Positions 45,677 through 56,230 of a stretch of DNA of 64,000 nucleotides are shown one piece after another (within the stretch, counting starts at the first letter, position 1; each line of letters starts with the position of its first letter). The notes under the pieces were generated by a model. It was not told where the DNA came from. It did not search any database and worked only from the letters and a program-made list of their open reading frames with translations. Source of the DNA: Epiperipatus broadwayi (lineage: Eukaryota > Onychophora > Udeonychophora > Euonychophora > Peripatidae); assembly GCA_028023455.1 (NCBI GenBank), contig JAQFVV010012422.1, positions 6,881,710 to 6,945,709 of the forward strand, in the 5' to 3' direction. The translations under genes and the position numbers were made by a program.

Positions 45677-46090
45677 AGTAAGTGGGGAGATATATACATG
45701 TAAATGGAAAAAAAATGGGTGATTTATTTTCTAAATTATGTAAGGAAGGAATAGAAAATATTAGGCATTTGTTAATTGAATGTAAATGCTTGAAAACAGA
45801 AAGAGTACATATAATGAAGTTATGGAAGAATAAATATGAAAAAAGGGATTATACAGAAAGTGAATTATTGGTTTTTATGCTGGGTTTGGGGAAAGATAAA
45901 GGGGATTTAGATATAAAGGTTATAGAGTTGACAAAGATTATGTTGTGGAAATGGGAGGGAGCAGAATATGGGAAAATTTAGAGTGGGGAATGGAAAATAA
46001 AGTGGCTAACAGGTTTATCTGGGCATAATTGCTGAGATATTCTTGACTTCGTTTAAGAAGAAGCCACATCACATCACATCACATCACATG
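45676..46090 (+). mobile_element. 5'-truncated LINE insertion with (CATCA)n tail
   Basis: About 415 bp: a C-terminal coding piece, a 3'UTR with 'GGCATAATTGCTGAGATATT' and 'AAGAAGAAGCC', then (CATCA)n (46066-46090). This 3' layout is typical of several LINE clades of the I/Nimb/L2 type; the exact clade is not determined. It sits inside unit 2 of the family B duplication. It looks younger than most repeats here. Confidence 0.75.
45682..45981 (+). CDS. LINE reverse transcriptase C-terminus (partial)
   Basis: A 99-codon open frame with no stop. Near the start 'GKKMGDLFSKLCKEGIENIR' leads into HLLIECKCLK. This is the cysteine/histidine motif (C-x-E-x...-H-x3-EC) found after the RT domain in many non-LTR retrotransposons, here with the first Cys replaced by Ser. 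The rest is a Lys-rich tail ending in GKI. The endonuclease and RT domains are missing because of 5' truncation. Confidence 0.7.
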   Translation: MGRYIHVNGKKMGDLFSKLCKEGIENIRHLLIECKCLKTERVHIMKLWKNKYEKRDYTESELLVFMLGLGKDKGDLDIKVIELTKIMLWKWEGAEYGKI

Positions 46091-46103
46091 TAATTTCTTT
46101 TTG

Positions 46104-46215
46104 TTTTAAACATTAAATAATCCCAAGCAACATTAAGAGAGATTGATGGGTACAGGGATCATTTATACATAACTTAATTGAAATTTTAATTGAGATTGTA
46201 CGTAACAAATTAATT
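46104..46215 (+). repeat. Direct repeat of 45455-45570 (family B flank, unit 2)
   Basis: 'AAACATTAAATAATCCCA', 'CATTAAGAGAGAT' and 'ATAACTTAATTGAAATTTTA' appear in the same order as at 45461-45560. It is the right part of the duplicated unit after the LINE insertion. Confidence 0.8.
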
Positions 46216-48180
46216 AATTGACTTTTGCTCGGTTTTGAATTAATGAGCAGCTAAAGTGAACTGATGATTTTTTTTTTTTAAATCGGGGTTTATTTTATAA
46301 ACTAAGTAATTTATATATTAAATAAAAAACTATTTTAAAAGAGTTAATCAAAAAATTTTCCATATTTTATCAAAGAAAGATTCTTTTAATGAAGGTTTTA
46401 AGTTGTCAAATTAAAATTCTGCTTGATGAGAAAAATATTCTAAAAATTTTTTTTGTTAATTTTCATTTTCTCTCAGGATATATGACAACAGATTTTTTTT
46501 TAAGGAGGGGAAGGGGATAAATTATGTCTTAAAGCCGTTTAAAAGTTTAACCTCCCCCCTCCTTCCATTACAGAAAATAGAATTAAATACGGTTTGAAAA
46601 AGATATTCATTTTTTAGTCGTTTTTTTAAAGTAATTTTTAACCAAATCTTCCTTTAATGAAAAACAATTTTGAGTTCAATAATTATATGATGAGAAATTA
46701 ACTCAGGGTACAGTTATTTGGTGATGAGCAGTTATGACTAATGGAAATTCGGGAGGGGGAACCGATCATTTAAGGTTTGCCAGCAGTAATCTAGTAATTA
46801 GGGAAGTCCCACAAACTGACTGATCTTAAAATTGTTAATAACTAATACGAAGAAGACTTGAAATAAAGAAGTATTGGTGGACGAAAATTATCAATGAAGG
46901 ATAATGATAAAACTCAGCACTGTCAAAGAATGTAAGTGAATAAAGTGCTTTTAAAGGATCATTCGGTTGAATTTAACAAAATGTAAAAAAGTATCTTTAA
47001 CAATTAGAAAAAACTTTAGGAAGTTATGATAAGAAGTTATGTGACATCTCAGTACTGGAATCGGCAGATTCAGTTTTGATCCAGAGATCTTTAACACACC
47101 ATAAAAGTAATCACCTAATTAATCATTTGGAAATTTATATAATATCTGATCACTGGAATTGTTAGGTTCAGCTTCAATCCAGAACAACTCAAGCCAAAAA
47201 TAAATAAATGGTTAGTTTCTCAGAAGATCGTGTGATATTCAAGTATGAAAATAATTGATTTAATCTCAAACCAGGAATCTCTTAGGATGCGGACTTTCAT
47301 TTTCTAAACAATATTTAAAAAAAAAAATCAAATAAAAGATTAAGAATATATTGATTTTAGATAATCAAATCAAGGTTGTCTTCAATCCTGGTAATAAATA
47401 ATCTATAATTTATTTAAAGATTTAGTTTTTCAATGACACTTTCTGTATTTTGATTTGCTAATTGATTTCATTTACATTGAAATTGGAGATTATGCTTTTT
47501 ATTTAATCTTTTTTTTTTTCTGGGCATGAAAGAAATCAATTCCAAAATAAATCCAAAATAAATAATTTCAATATGACCAGTTTTAATACTATTAAGTCTT
47601 TATTAGCAACATAGTTTAAAGATATTATTGCATTCTTTAATCATAACTTTCAAATCTGTAAGCATTACAAAATGTAATGACCTCACATCTATTATTTTGT
47701 TTGAAAGATAAAAATCCTAATACTAAACCAAAGCATTATATAAGCATCAGGTTTATTTTATTTTTGTACAATAGTCTGTTGACATTATTGTTATACAATT
47801 ACACAGACACCAATGATCCTATAAAGAAACTAACTCCCATTACTAATTTCTAGGTAAGTGGCCTTCTCGTGGCAGGAAATACAGCTGCACTGATTCAAAT
47901 TACAATATTCTTTACTTATTTTATGCTATTTCAAATGTAAATCCTCCAAGCTTTTAAACTATGTATACTGGATAAAATCTATATATAAATCTAGTAGTAC
48001 AATCCATATCTTTCATGTAGAACATTAAAATATCAAAAGAACTAAAATTTCAGAAAAATAATATTTATCTTGGATAAGAGTTTGGGTTGTGCAAAAATAT
48101 AGATAATAATTGAAGGCATGGGTTATTTTGCTAAAACACTTTTTTGCCTGTGAAATTCTCACTTCAATATATATATATTG
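46216..48180. other. Non-coding stretch
   Basis: No gene. 46500-46565 has facing G-rich and C-rich segments. Diverged SINE-like fragments occur at about 47035-47100, 47125-47190 and 47225-47290 (phrases such as 'GTGACATCTCAGTACTGG' and 'AATATCTGATCACTGGAA'). Confidence 0.4.
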
Positions 48181-48490
48181 TACCGGTCAATGCCTACCCT
48201 GCAGATTCTTATTATGCACACAGAACCAAACATGAAGCTACTGTTGTGCATCAGAGTATGGCATTCATATAAATTCAACAATAAACTTTAAAATTAATGA
48301 CTTAAAGTTCTAATTGAATTTTTAAATGAGAGAAATCAAACCAAAGCTGGTTACATTTCCTGATCTTTCCCTTACCAAAACTCTATTGCCAAGCTTATGG
48401 ATATCAGGGCATTGGCAAGCGCATACCCTGAAAGGCTTAATTTGAACATGGCCTTTACATGCCACTTCCGGAAGGAGAAAACCCCTATAC
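48181..48490 (-). other. Lower-AT islands; candidate exon 48376-48484 (minus)
   Basis: Two less AT-rich patches (48181-48270 and 48360-48490). On the minus strand the second has an acceptor-like TTGTATAG before 48484 and a donor-like TTTTG|GTAAGG at 48376/48375. Two frames are open across it. One reads LLPEVACKGHVQIKPFRV then CACQCPDIHKLGNRVL; the other reads VFSFRKWHVKAMFKLSLSG. I recognise neither. The first patch is open on the plus strand (NAYPADSYYAHRTKHEATVV). They could be exons or a decayed transposon. Confidence 0.25.
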
Positions 48491-48658
48491 AATCACCAAT
48501 AAAACATATAAAACAAATAGGTAAAGAAATATATCAGCATGACAACAAACTTTTAATGACCCAATAAAGTAGTGTCCCATGGGCTTAGCTCAATCATCTC
48601 TTTATCTCTGGTAACTGGTGGATTATGCTTCGATCGGAAAATGTATATAGTCTTGTTG

Positions 48659-48680
48659 GAGAGAGAGAGAGAGAGAGAAA
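48659..48680 (+). repeat. (GA)n microsatellite
   Basis: About ten GA units. Confidence 0.9.
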
Positions 48681-49160
48681 TAAGTGAAACACTCATAATA
48701 AAAACATTTAAAAAACAAGAACAAATATTTATTTTCTACAAATAAACCACCACCCATTTATATATATATGAATAAAACAAATTTTATTAACTTTAGCATG
48801 ATAATCATAAATAAATCTATGAGCCATATTGATTTGATTTACTTATGGAATTCCTCTCTCTATTTTCATATAAATACCCTTGAATGAAGAGTTCTACACC
48901 CCCACCCCCCACCACCAACACACACATATTAAGCAATACTTTTATTTCATATAATATCAAAAAAATAGAAGTACATGCATGTCTATCTATACATTCTTCC
49001 CACTGCTCAACTAAACATTTCATAAGTGTGCGCTTATATACAAATCAAATGCACGTGGAGACAAAAACAAAATACTGTACTTTAAATCAATTTGAATTGC
49101 TCTTACTGTACACATTTATAACAAATATAAAAAGAGAATACACACATATATTTTAATGTT
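48681..49160. other. Non-coding, no feature seen
   Basis: C-rich and CA-rich simple sequence at 48896-48928. Overlapping incidental frames on both strands (48817-49156). No gene supported. Confidence 0.45.
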
Positions 49161-49164
49161 AAGA

Positions 49165-49310
49165 TTTCGTATGCCTTGTTAACATGTTGCAAAATTCCAC
49201 CACCACGTTCGAATGGCGGCATAACAGGTGGGTTCAGGGCCTGTGATACCGTATTCGAACCTAGTAGTTTATTCACAACAAAACTCACATGACAACACAT
49301 CTACCCTAAC
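49165..49310 (-). repeat. Possible tRNA-derived SINE
   Basis: On the minus strand 'AGGTTCGAATACGGTATC' gives a good B box. A second 'ATTCGAACGTGGTGG' lies further 3'. An A box is not clear. The 65-codon minus frame across it (49103-49300) is incidental. Confidence 0.35.
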
Positions 49311-49690
49311 AATAGCATTATTTTCTAGGCCCAGTGGTCAGGTAAACAAGAGACTCTAACTAATGGTTTCACCTTACGGACTACTACTATATTCTACTAT
49401 TCATTGATATGATTGATACTAATTATTATTAAATTAAGCAGACACAGACATGGATATAGATAATTTAAATATTTAATTGCGGTTAATTTACATAGGTAAA
49501 TATATTATGCTACCTGGATATCAATATAAATTACATTCCATGCCTCATGTTTCAAATGGTGAATGTTACGAGACACGTTACGATATCTTAATGAGGAGTG
49601 CATTCGTTCACAAAGCTATCATCCTATTTACTTTATAATATTAATATTTATTCTAATAAATTTACTACAGATTAACAGATGTGGAGGAGT
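49311..49690. other. Non-coding, no feature seen
   Basis: No gene or repeat noticed. Confidence 0.5.
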
Positions 49691-49724
49691 GGAGCTAGAC
49701 CCAGCATAAACTTTATAATTATTA

Positions 49725-50040
49725 TTAAAGTGACCTGCGGTAGCATGGATACTGCCGAGCTATAAGAGAATCGGCTTTCAAAAAGGATAATCGCAGAAGA
49801 AATGTTGGAGGCTGGTGGGATGATCAAATGTCGGATCGGAGCCCTGTAGGTCTGTCATGAGCATGGTATCGGTATGGAGTCATAGCCTTTCCATCCCCAA
49901 CCGCATGACAAGGTAATTACTAGTGGAATATGAAGCGGGTCGGCCAAACATCGGGTCGGAGCCCTTAGGAGTGGTCACGAGCACGGTGTCGGTATGAGGT
50001 TCATAGCCTTTCCATCCCCAACTGCGTGACAAGGTTCCAT
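49725..50040 (+). repeat. Lower-AT direct repeat, about 85 bp x 2
   Basis: Copies at about 49828-49912 and 49950-50036 share 'GTCGGATCGGAGCCC', 'GAGCAtGGTaTCGGTATG' and 'CATAGCCTTTCCATCCCCAA' followed by 'CTGCGTGACAAGG', with a few mismatches. The period is about 124 bp. The preceding 49735-49830 is equally GC-rich. No frame is open through it and I do not recognise an RNA gene. Nature unknown. Confidence 0.6.
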
Positions 50041-50940
50041 GCTATTATATTTTGGTATGCTCCTTAAGTGCGAGCACAAATGTTTACAGTACCTCTTTTA
50101 CATTTCTGCGATATAAAAATTCATGTATCAATAACTAGCGCAGTTCATAACTCTAATGCAAATGCATTTATTTATACAAATCTATCCCCAATCTCCACAT
50201 GACTAGCATTTAATTTACTATCATTAAAAACCCCCCCTTTCTTCTTAACATTATGGCTTTATTCAAGATTTAACTAACCTAACATGAATGATAGCCCATT
50301 AACAAATACACTAACTAATAATATAGATCTTGTATTTATAAAACATATTAAAAATATTATATGATTCCCGAGCTGAAATTTATTAACCGATATGATTTTA
50401 CTGTTATGATATTAAGTCGCAGAAGAGGGTAGCCCTTCCACGAATTATATAAAAAAAAACATCAGCTCGGAAACCACGTGGGCATGAAATATAATCTTAA
50501 CGAATACAATAAAATTTGGATACCCAAGTAGAATAATGATAGATAGATTAATTTACGAGGTTCATTATAAAATAGTATTATTACAGAAAATTGTATAGAT
50601 TTAATTTTAGGATTACATAATAGTAGAAATTAAAATGAAATTAATATTTTAGAAATATAGAGTTCAATTAGAGTTCCAAAACGAATTTTATTCTTGGGTA
50701 TCATGTTACCTTTAGTTCATTTAAGTGTGCACACTGTTTGGAGAGTCTGAGTTTCCTGGTTCAATGGCAGATACATTTAGGAGAAGATTTATTCAACAGA
50801 TGTAGCAGAATTCTAGGTTTATCACATTTTTGTGGGATTTTTAATATTGTATAGACATCAGTCTGGAGGAGCATCGCACGGCGCCTACTCTTGGTGCATT
50901 GCTAGATATAAATTTTGGATCGCAAGAATTATAACAAACA
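50041..50940. other. Non-coding stretch
   Basis: A small GC-rich patch (50865-50910, around 'GCATCGCACGGCGCC') is the only notable sequence. No gene. Confidence 0.45.
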
Positions 50941-51007
50941 GCATAATTGGAATTAATGTTTCTGGTTCTACTTTTTCATTTTACTTTTTTTTATTTTAAC
51001 AATCAGT

Positions 51008-51129
51008 TGTCTTTTTATTCTCTTTTTCCTTATCTCTGGGATCCATCGAGCAATACATCATCCATGCAGCTGTCTCTCGGGTCTGTGCCATATATCCCTT
51101 TAGGTCACGGATGCAATAGTCATACAGGT
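51008..51129 (+). CDS. Candidate internal exon, unknown
   Basis: A strong acceptor-like tract (TTTTATTTTAACAATCAG) ends at about 51007. The following frame reads SFYSLFPYLWDPSSNTSSMQ, then LSLGSVPYIPLGHGCNSHT, up to a weak donor CACAG-like junction (ATACAG|GTTGGA) near 51128. Composition changes sharply from the flanks. The frame carries on to a stop at 51154-51156 if unspliced. No family recognised; a chance island or transposon piece is possible. Confidence 0.3.
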
Positions 51130-51156
51130 TGGAATTTCAATCTGATCATTTTTTAA

Positions 51157-51990
51157 ATTTTACCTTTTTACATGACGTAATTTATAACAGTTATTTTTAA
51201 CAAACCTTTTTCTTTGTTTCTGTATGTTTAAAATACCTTTTAGCTCTGTCATCTTTTTCCCCCTCCCGCTACGACTTGCCTTTAATTAGCAGGGGAATTT
51301 TAAAAGCATCTTTATTTTAATTGAGAATTATTTATTTTTATAATTTAAGTATTACCTGGACCTGACCTAAATAATAATATGTTTACGTTTTAAAATATAA
51401 TTATTGATTTTTTTTATAATTTAAAATATTATTTAAACCTATCAGAATAATTAATAGGATTATTTAACTTTATACCACTTACGCACGGCAATTTAATAAT
51501 ACCTTGCAATGCGTTATTTTTAAATAAGCTTATCGGAGTATGTGCGCATATATAACATTTTTTTATTTATTTAAACAATTTACAGATATTGTATATTATT
51601 ACGCACTAATCTGATATTCAAGGTCAGAATCCATGTAAACCCATACAAAAAGGGGCGAGAGGTAGAATGATGACAGAACTAAGGTGAAACTAAGATTTGA
51701 GTACAAATCTTACAGTTTCAATATCTAAACATTTCTTTAAAATAGGAGGATGCTTTAACATAAAGCAATCTAATACTTGATGGACAAACAACTTGACAAA
51801 CATGTGATGCATCAAAATATATATTTTAATATGATTCATCTTGACTAAAGCATATAGACAATAATCAAATAAAATAATAATAATAATTATACCACCCGGC
51901 ATTTTCAGGTTTCTTCATCCGGACTTTAGTGCTTCTGAGTGTGCTACTTAACTTGACAACAGGGTGGGGATGATTTTTCTTTATTTCAGC
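51157..51990. other. Non-coding, no feature seen
   Basis: No gene. A T-to-A-rich stretch with an incidental 70-codon minus frame (51690-51902). Confidence 0.45.
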
Positions 51991-52620
51991 AGGATGTAAG
52001 CATTTAGATGTTCATCATCATCAGCTGGTATCAGTGGCTATGTGATGGTGGCATAGAAGGAGTCAGGCTGGTACACTGGCATGGAATTCTACTCCATTTT
52101 CATCATACTGACTACTTTAGATATTTTCATCTTTCTTAAGGTTTCTACTAATATTTTCTCTTCTTTAGTGCAGCATCAGCAAACTGCTACTTATTTATAT
52201 AACTTTCTCAGGACTTTTATTTAAAACTCTGTTCCCTTTTTACTAATTTCTTTAATATGGGACAATCAGTGTTTTCTTATTTAATTCTTTAGATAAGTTC
52301 TCAAGTATGGCTTTAATAAAATGGATTTGGCAGCTTGTAGCTAACCAATATCACCAGTCAAACAGTCTTCCTAGACCCATTGTCAAACATTTCATCAGCA
52401 GCAGGGACCAGCATGGCAGCCTAAAAGAACCTTACACCACAATCACAATATTTCACAGCAGCTCAATACAACCAGAGAACAAGTGATCTATCTATATTAT
52501 CCCTCAGCACCTGGTGAACAGCTTATATAACACACTCATTACAATATGAATTTGAGTATCCCTTCTGTTACTACTGCATCAGCCAACTCTAAATTCATAG
52601 CTAATTGATTTGACCAAGGT
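51991..52620 (+). other. Lower-AT region, possibly decayed coding sequence
   Basis: The plus frame at about 52345-52488 is open for 47 codons (LPRPIVKHFISSRDQHGS, then LKEPYTTITIFHSSSIQPE) and ends in TGA. Composition is distinct from the flanks. Similar in feel to the island at 31560-31935; both may be pieces of an unidentified transposon. Confidence 0.3.
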
Positions 52621-53767
52621 ACATAGCTTTTTACACCTTAGTATTTCTTATCTCTTATTTTAATCTTTAATTTTTTGTCTTTAATCTTTATCTTTAGTTT
52701 TCACTCAGACCACCTTAGTTGATTAAGGAGTTCCATTTACATCAATTTACAATTTTGACACAAAAGGAAAGTTTATCACTTTTCCCTTACAAAAGATTAA
52801 AACTAAAAAAAAAAAACAAATCCAAAACTAAAATCATCAGATTTTCTCTATCACTATTGGCATCTAATTATTTTACATTTTTTTGTTTTTTTAAAATAAA
52901 ACACAAAGCAGGATGACATTTCTAATACATTAGTAAAATTAACATTTGGTTCAACAATAATAACTTGCCGTTGCCATAACTTATTACCAGAGAAAATATC
53001 TGACAAACATAACAAAAATAGATATGTTAGACCACTTACAATTATTTTTAATTATCTCTTTTTATATATGTTCCAACATGTAAACAACTTAAAAGAAACA
53101 CAAATTAGAAAATTCGCTACATACAAATTATAAATCTTAAGTTTTAATTTATTATTGTGTGTAGGTAAAATATATGCCCAGACCATCATCATCATTTTAT
53201 AGTATGTTTATATAATTCATACTTGATTTATGGTTATAATGGGGATAGAATCTAATTTAAATTAATATTAAAATATGTCTATATACATGTGATGAGTTGT
53301 AGCTTTAGCTACAGCCATCTTGTGCATAGTCACTCCAAAAATGCCTGTCACAATATATATATATTGTAACGATTTATAAATATGTCGTTACATTTATTTA
53401 AAATAAAAACTTAAAAGTTCGCAAATAAGAGTAAAAAACTAAACGCTAAAATTAAAAATGTTTATTATACGTATATACATTCGCACAGATGCTAAACTTT
53501 AAAAGTTTTTTTTTTTCATAAACAAAAAAAAAAGTATTTGAACGTATTTTTTTAAATAAAAAAATACAAGATTGAAATATAAAAATATTTTAATAAAAAA
53601 ATAACGTAAGTTAAAATAAAAACAGGTATTAATTAATTCCTGTAATCTATAAATGGAAATGATTGTTTATTAATTATCTAAAAGCTGTTTAATTAAAAAG
53701 TCAGATGAAAAGTTAGATAAGAGAGTACAAAGAAATTAAATGACCAATGCAAACACCAGAAATTCAG
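52621..53767. other. AT-rich non-coding stretch
   Basis: No gene or clear repeat. Confidence 0.5.
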
Positions 53768-54309
53768 CACGGACCATAACATCACATGATCACTATCTCA
53801 TACTAGCACAATAATTGTTATTAAACAATTCAAAACAAAACAATTATTGTGCTAGTATGAGATAGTGATCATGTGATGTTTAGTGGTTTAACACCAATCC
53901 TGCCTAATAGGATAGTGGTGGCTATGGTTGTTAAAGAGCCAAAGACACCAAAATGTATGGGTACTGAATTGAGTTCAGACCCATATGACTATATAAGCTA
54001 TTGAGCTTGGATTGAAAATATTAATAGTGTTTTCAATTTCATTCTCATAGTTTTGTAGTTAAATAGAGTTAAAAGGTGGGTGCTGGAGGGTTGCATTAGA
54101 TCCTAAGATCTAGGTGCAGTGCTCTCAGATCCAAGGCTCCTCACTGATGAAGGCCACAAGCCAGAAACTCCGTCTGGGGATATTGGATGAGTAGGCACTA
54201 GATAGGGATTTTATGCACAAGCCTTCTGGCATCCATTGATTGCTCTAGTTAGCACAAGATGGCACTACTATATGGAGAGTGTTGTTTTGTTTTGAACACG
54301 GACCATAAC
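53768..54309 (+). mobile_element. Family B retroposon with 13 bp target duplication
   Basis: CACGGACCATAAC flanks the element at 53768-53780 and 54297-54309, defining a 516 bp insertion. The first 100 bp are a hairpin with 40 bp arms (53778-53817 and 53841-53880). The spacer holds an inverted copy (TTCAAAACAAAACAA, 53829-53842) of the last 14 bases of the element (54282-54296). The body has 'CTCACTGATGAAGGCCACAA', 'GCCAGAAACTCCGTCTGGGG', 'GGCATCCATTGATTGCTCTA' and the 3' end 'GCACAAGATGGCACTACTAT'. This is the best-defined family B copy. No protein. Confidence 0.85.
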
Positions 54310-55225
54310 TGAAACACCAGAGGATTAGTGACGTATTGCCGATTGAATCCTATGATCAAATGATAAGAGGCTAAGAAAAATATAAAAGCAAAATGATTAT
54401 TATAATTGTTATCTTAGAGCTGACTATGAATAGATCGTTATAACTAGCTATATTGCAGATTTTCACGATGTGGAAGTCTGCAATAAATTTAATTTTCTGG
54501 ACAACCAGCTGAGGCCTCTTGACGTTCTGACCAAATATGAATAGTTTCATTTCAAAGAAGGACAAAATCTACTAAAGTGATCCGAAGATGGACTTCAATC
54601 TATTAAACCGTAAAGTATGAACTTTGTATCTATCTAATAACTTTCCTAAAATTGAAGTAATTAATAACTGAAAATAAGAACTCTTATCTGACTTAAAGAA
54701 TGCAAATTCAATTATTGATATTTTTTTATGTGTGTTTAAGCAATCATTTGTTCATTTTTTTTGTATATTATTTTTAACTAAAATGTATTAAATTTTTAAA
54801 GTTGTTTATAGACGCTTGCATGGATTCGTTTGGTTAATTATATTTTGGTTTTCATATTTGATCAAAATATATAGACATTCGATAAATAATGATACCTTAC
54901 GTGAGTATCTAAAATGTATTTATTCGTGTCTTTTAGTTATTGGACAACGAAGTATCTTATGGTGAATACTATTGGGTTACTTATAAGTTTCCCTCTGCGA
55001 TTGTCTATCAATAATTTTGTATTTTGATCGTTATGTTTATTTTGAAATTTTTTGACCGTGGAATCTATGTAATCGATCTATACTCAACATTTTTAAACAA
55101 ATCTGTGCGAACGTATTTAAATGTTAAAATTAAGTCGGGCGTGAATGGCTATATAGTTTTGTAAAGTTGTAGTAAGGGAGGGTAATCTTAGGTTATTCAT
55201 TTCATAGTTGAATTGGTTCAATGGA
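54310..55225. other. Non-coding stretch
   Basis: A mild island at 54440-54600 has a 64-codon minus frame with no recognised domain. No gene supported. Confidence 0.45.
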
Positions 55226-55438
55226 TTGGATATATTTGTGTAATTAATAGATGTAGTATGAGGTCCGCTACGGGCAGGATTATAGATATACACCACACAC
55301 CCTCTGTTTGCCTATGGATGGGTTTGTAAGTCGGCAGAAGACCGCAGTCCATTCCTATGGGTTTTTAGTTTATTGATCTACTTGCCAACAGATGTCACAT
55401 TCCTGTTGGTGGAGAGTCAATATCTTCTCTATTTCTAC
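55226..55438. other. Lower-AT sequence 3' of the small ORF
   Basis: Continues the composition island ('GAGGTCCGCTACGGGCAGG', 'GTCGGCAGAAGACCGCAGTC'). No open frame of note. Confidence 0.4.
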
Positions 55439-55615
55439 TTATTGTTCAGATGCACATTCCTGACAATATGGTATTTTGTGATGTCGTATCATGCTACATT
55501 GAATACATGAATGTATCAGATGGATTGGCGCCAGTTGATTGCGAAATTTGTTGCCTAAGGTTAAATCAGTGAAGAATATTTTCCTTTCAAATGCAGACCT
55601 ATATAGTCCATTCAT
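55439..55615 (-). CDS. Small ORF with CX2C...CX2C motif, unknown
   Basis: A 58-codon frame from ATG (55615-55613) to TAA (55441-55439) in a less AT-rich island. The protein begins MNGLYRSAFERKIFF. Its C-terminal half contains SCIQCSMIRHHKIPYCQECA, a C-x2-C-x10-C-x2-C pattern typical of small zinc-binding domains. Such motifs occur in ribosomal L32-type proteins and at the C-termini of piggyBac-type transposases, and either origin is possible. There is no neighbouring coding evidence. It may be the last piece of a transposase or an exon. The zinc site is inferred. Confidence 0.35.
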   Translation of the reverse strand: MNGLYRSAFERKIFFTDLTLGNKFRNQLAPIHLIHSCIQCSMIRHHKIPYCQECASEQ

Positions 55616-56105
55616 ACTCGACCCTCTAAATAAATAGTAAACTCATTATTTGAAATCTACTTAAATTTAGAAATAAAGATCAATATAAAATTATAAACAT
55701 TAAATTTATTCCTCAACATTTAAATATTATTTTATATGTGCGTAAATAAATATTTTTATGTGTTAATTTCTGGCAGTGGCTTTTATTCCTTTATATTTAA
55801 GATATAAAATTTATAGATTTTTATCTCTGCGTCTCCGCTGAGCTAATGACAATGGGCTAATGATCTAAATATGTAAATAAAGTGGAATCCTAACAGCGCG
55901 TATCTGCCTACTTTATAAATTTTTCTAGGCTCAAATGCCTAGATGGCGCCCTTTGGTAGTGCGGTGCGGTGCGATGTGACCTCCCACTTCTTTTGGATCG
56001 TTATAATATATATATAAACTTTTCCTAATGGTTAATATTATATACTAATTAGATTAACAACTGAACATTGGTTTACTGAGTATGTTTTGTGAATAGAACA
56101 TATTC
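55616..56105. other. Non-coding stretch
   Basis: Holds a small GC-rich patch at 55925-55985 (around 'GCCTAGATGGCGCCCTTTGG'). No gene. Confidence 0.5.
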
Positions 56106-56214
56106 AAATCACCCTCCCAAATATTAATTCCTTTGAATTGGCATTTGAAGTTCATATTTTATGTTTATTCACATGGAGCATTGATGAAATATTATGTTTG
56201 GGAGGGTTATTTAA
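56104..56214. repeat. Small foldback, about 22 bp arms
   Basis: 'AAATCACCCTCCCAAATATTA' (56106 on) pairs with 'ATATTATGTTTGGGAGGGTT' (56190-56209). Confidence 0.65.
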
Positions 56215-56230
56215 ATATATATATATATAT

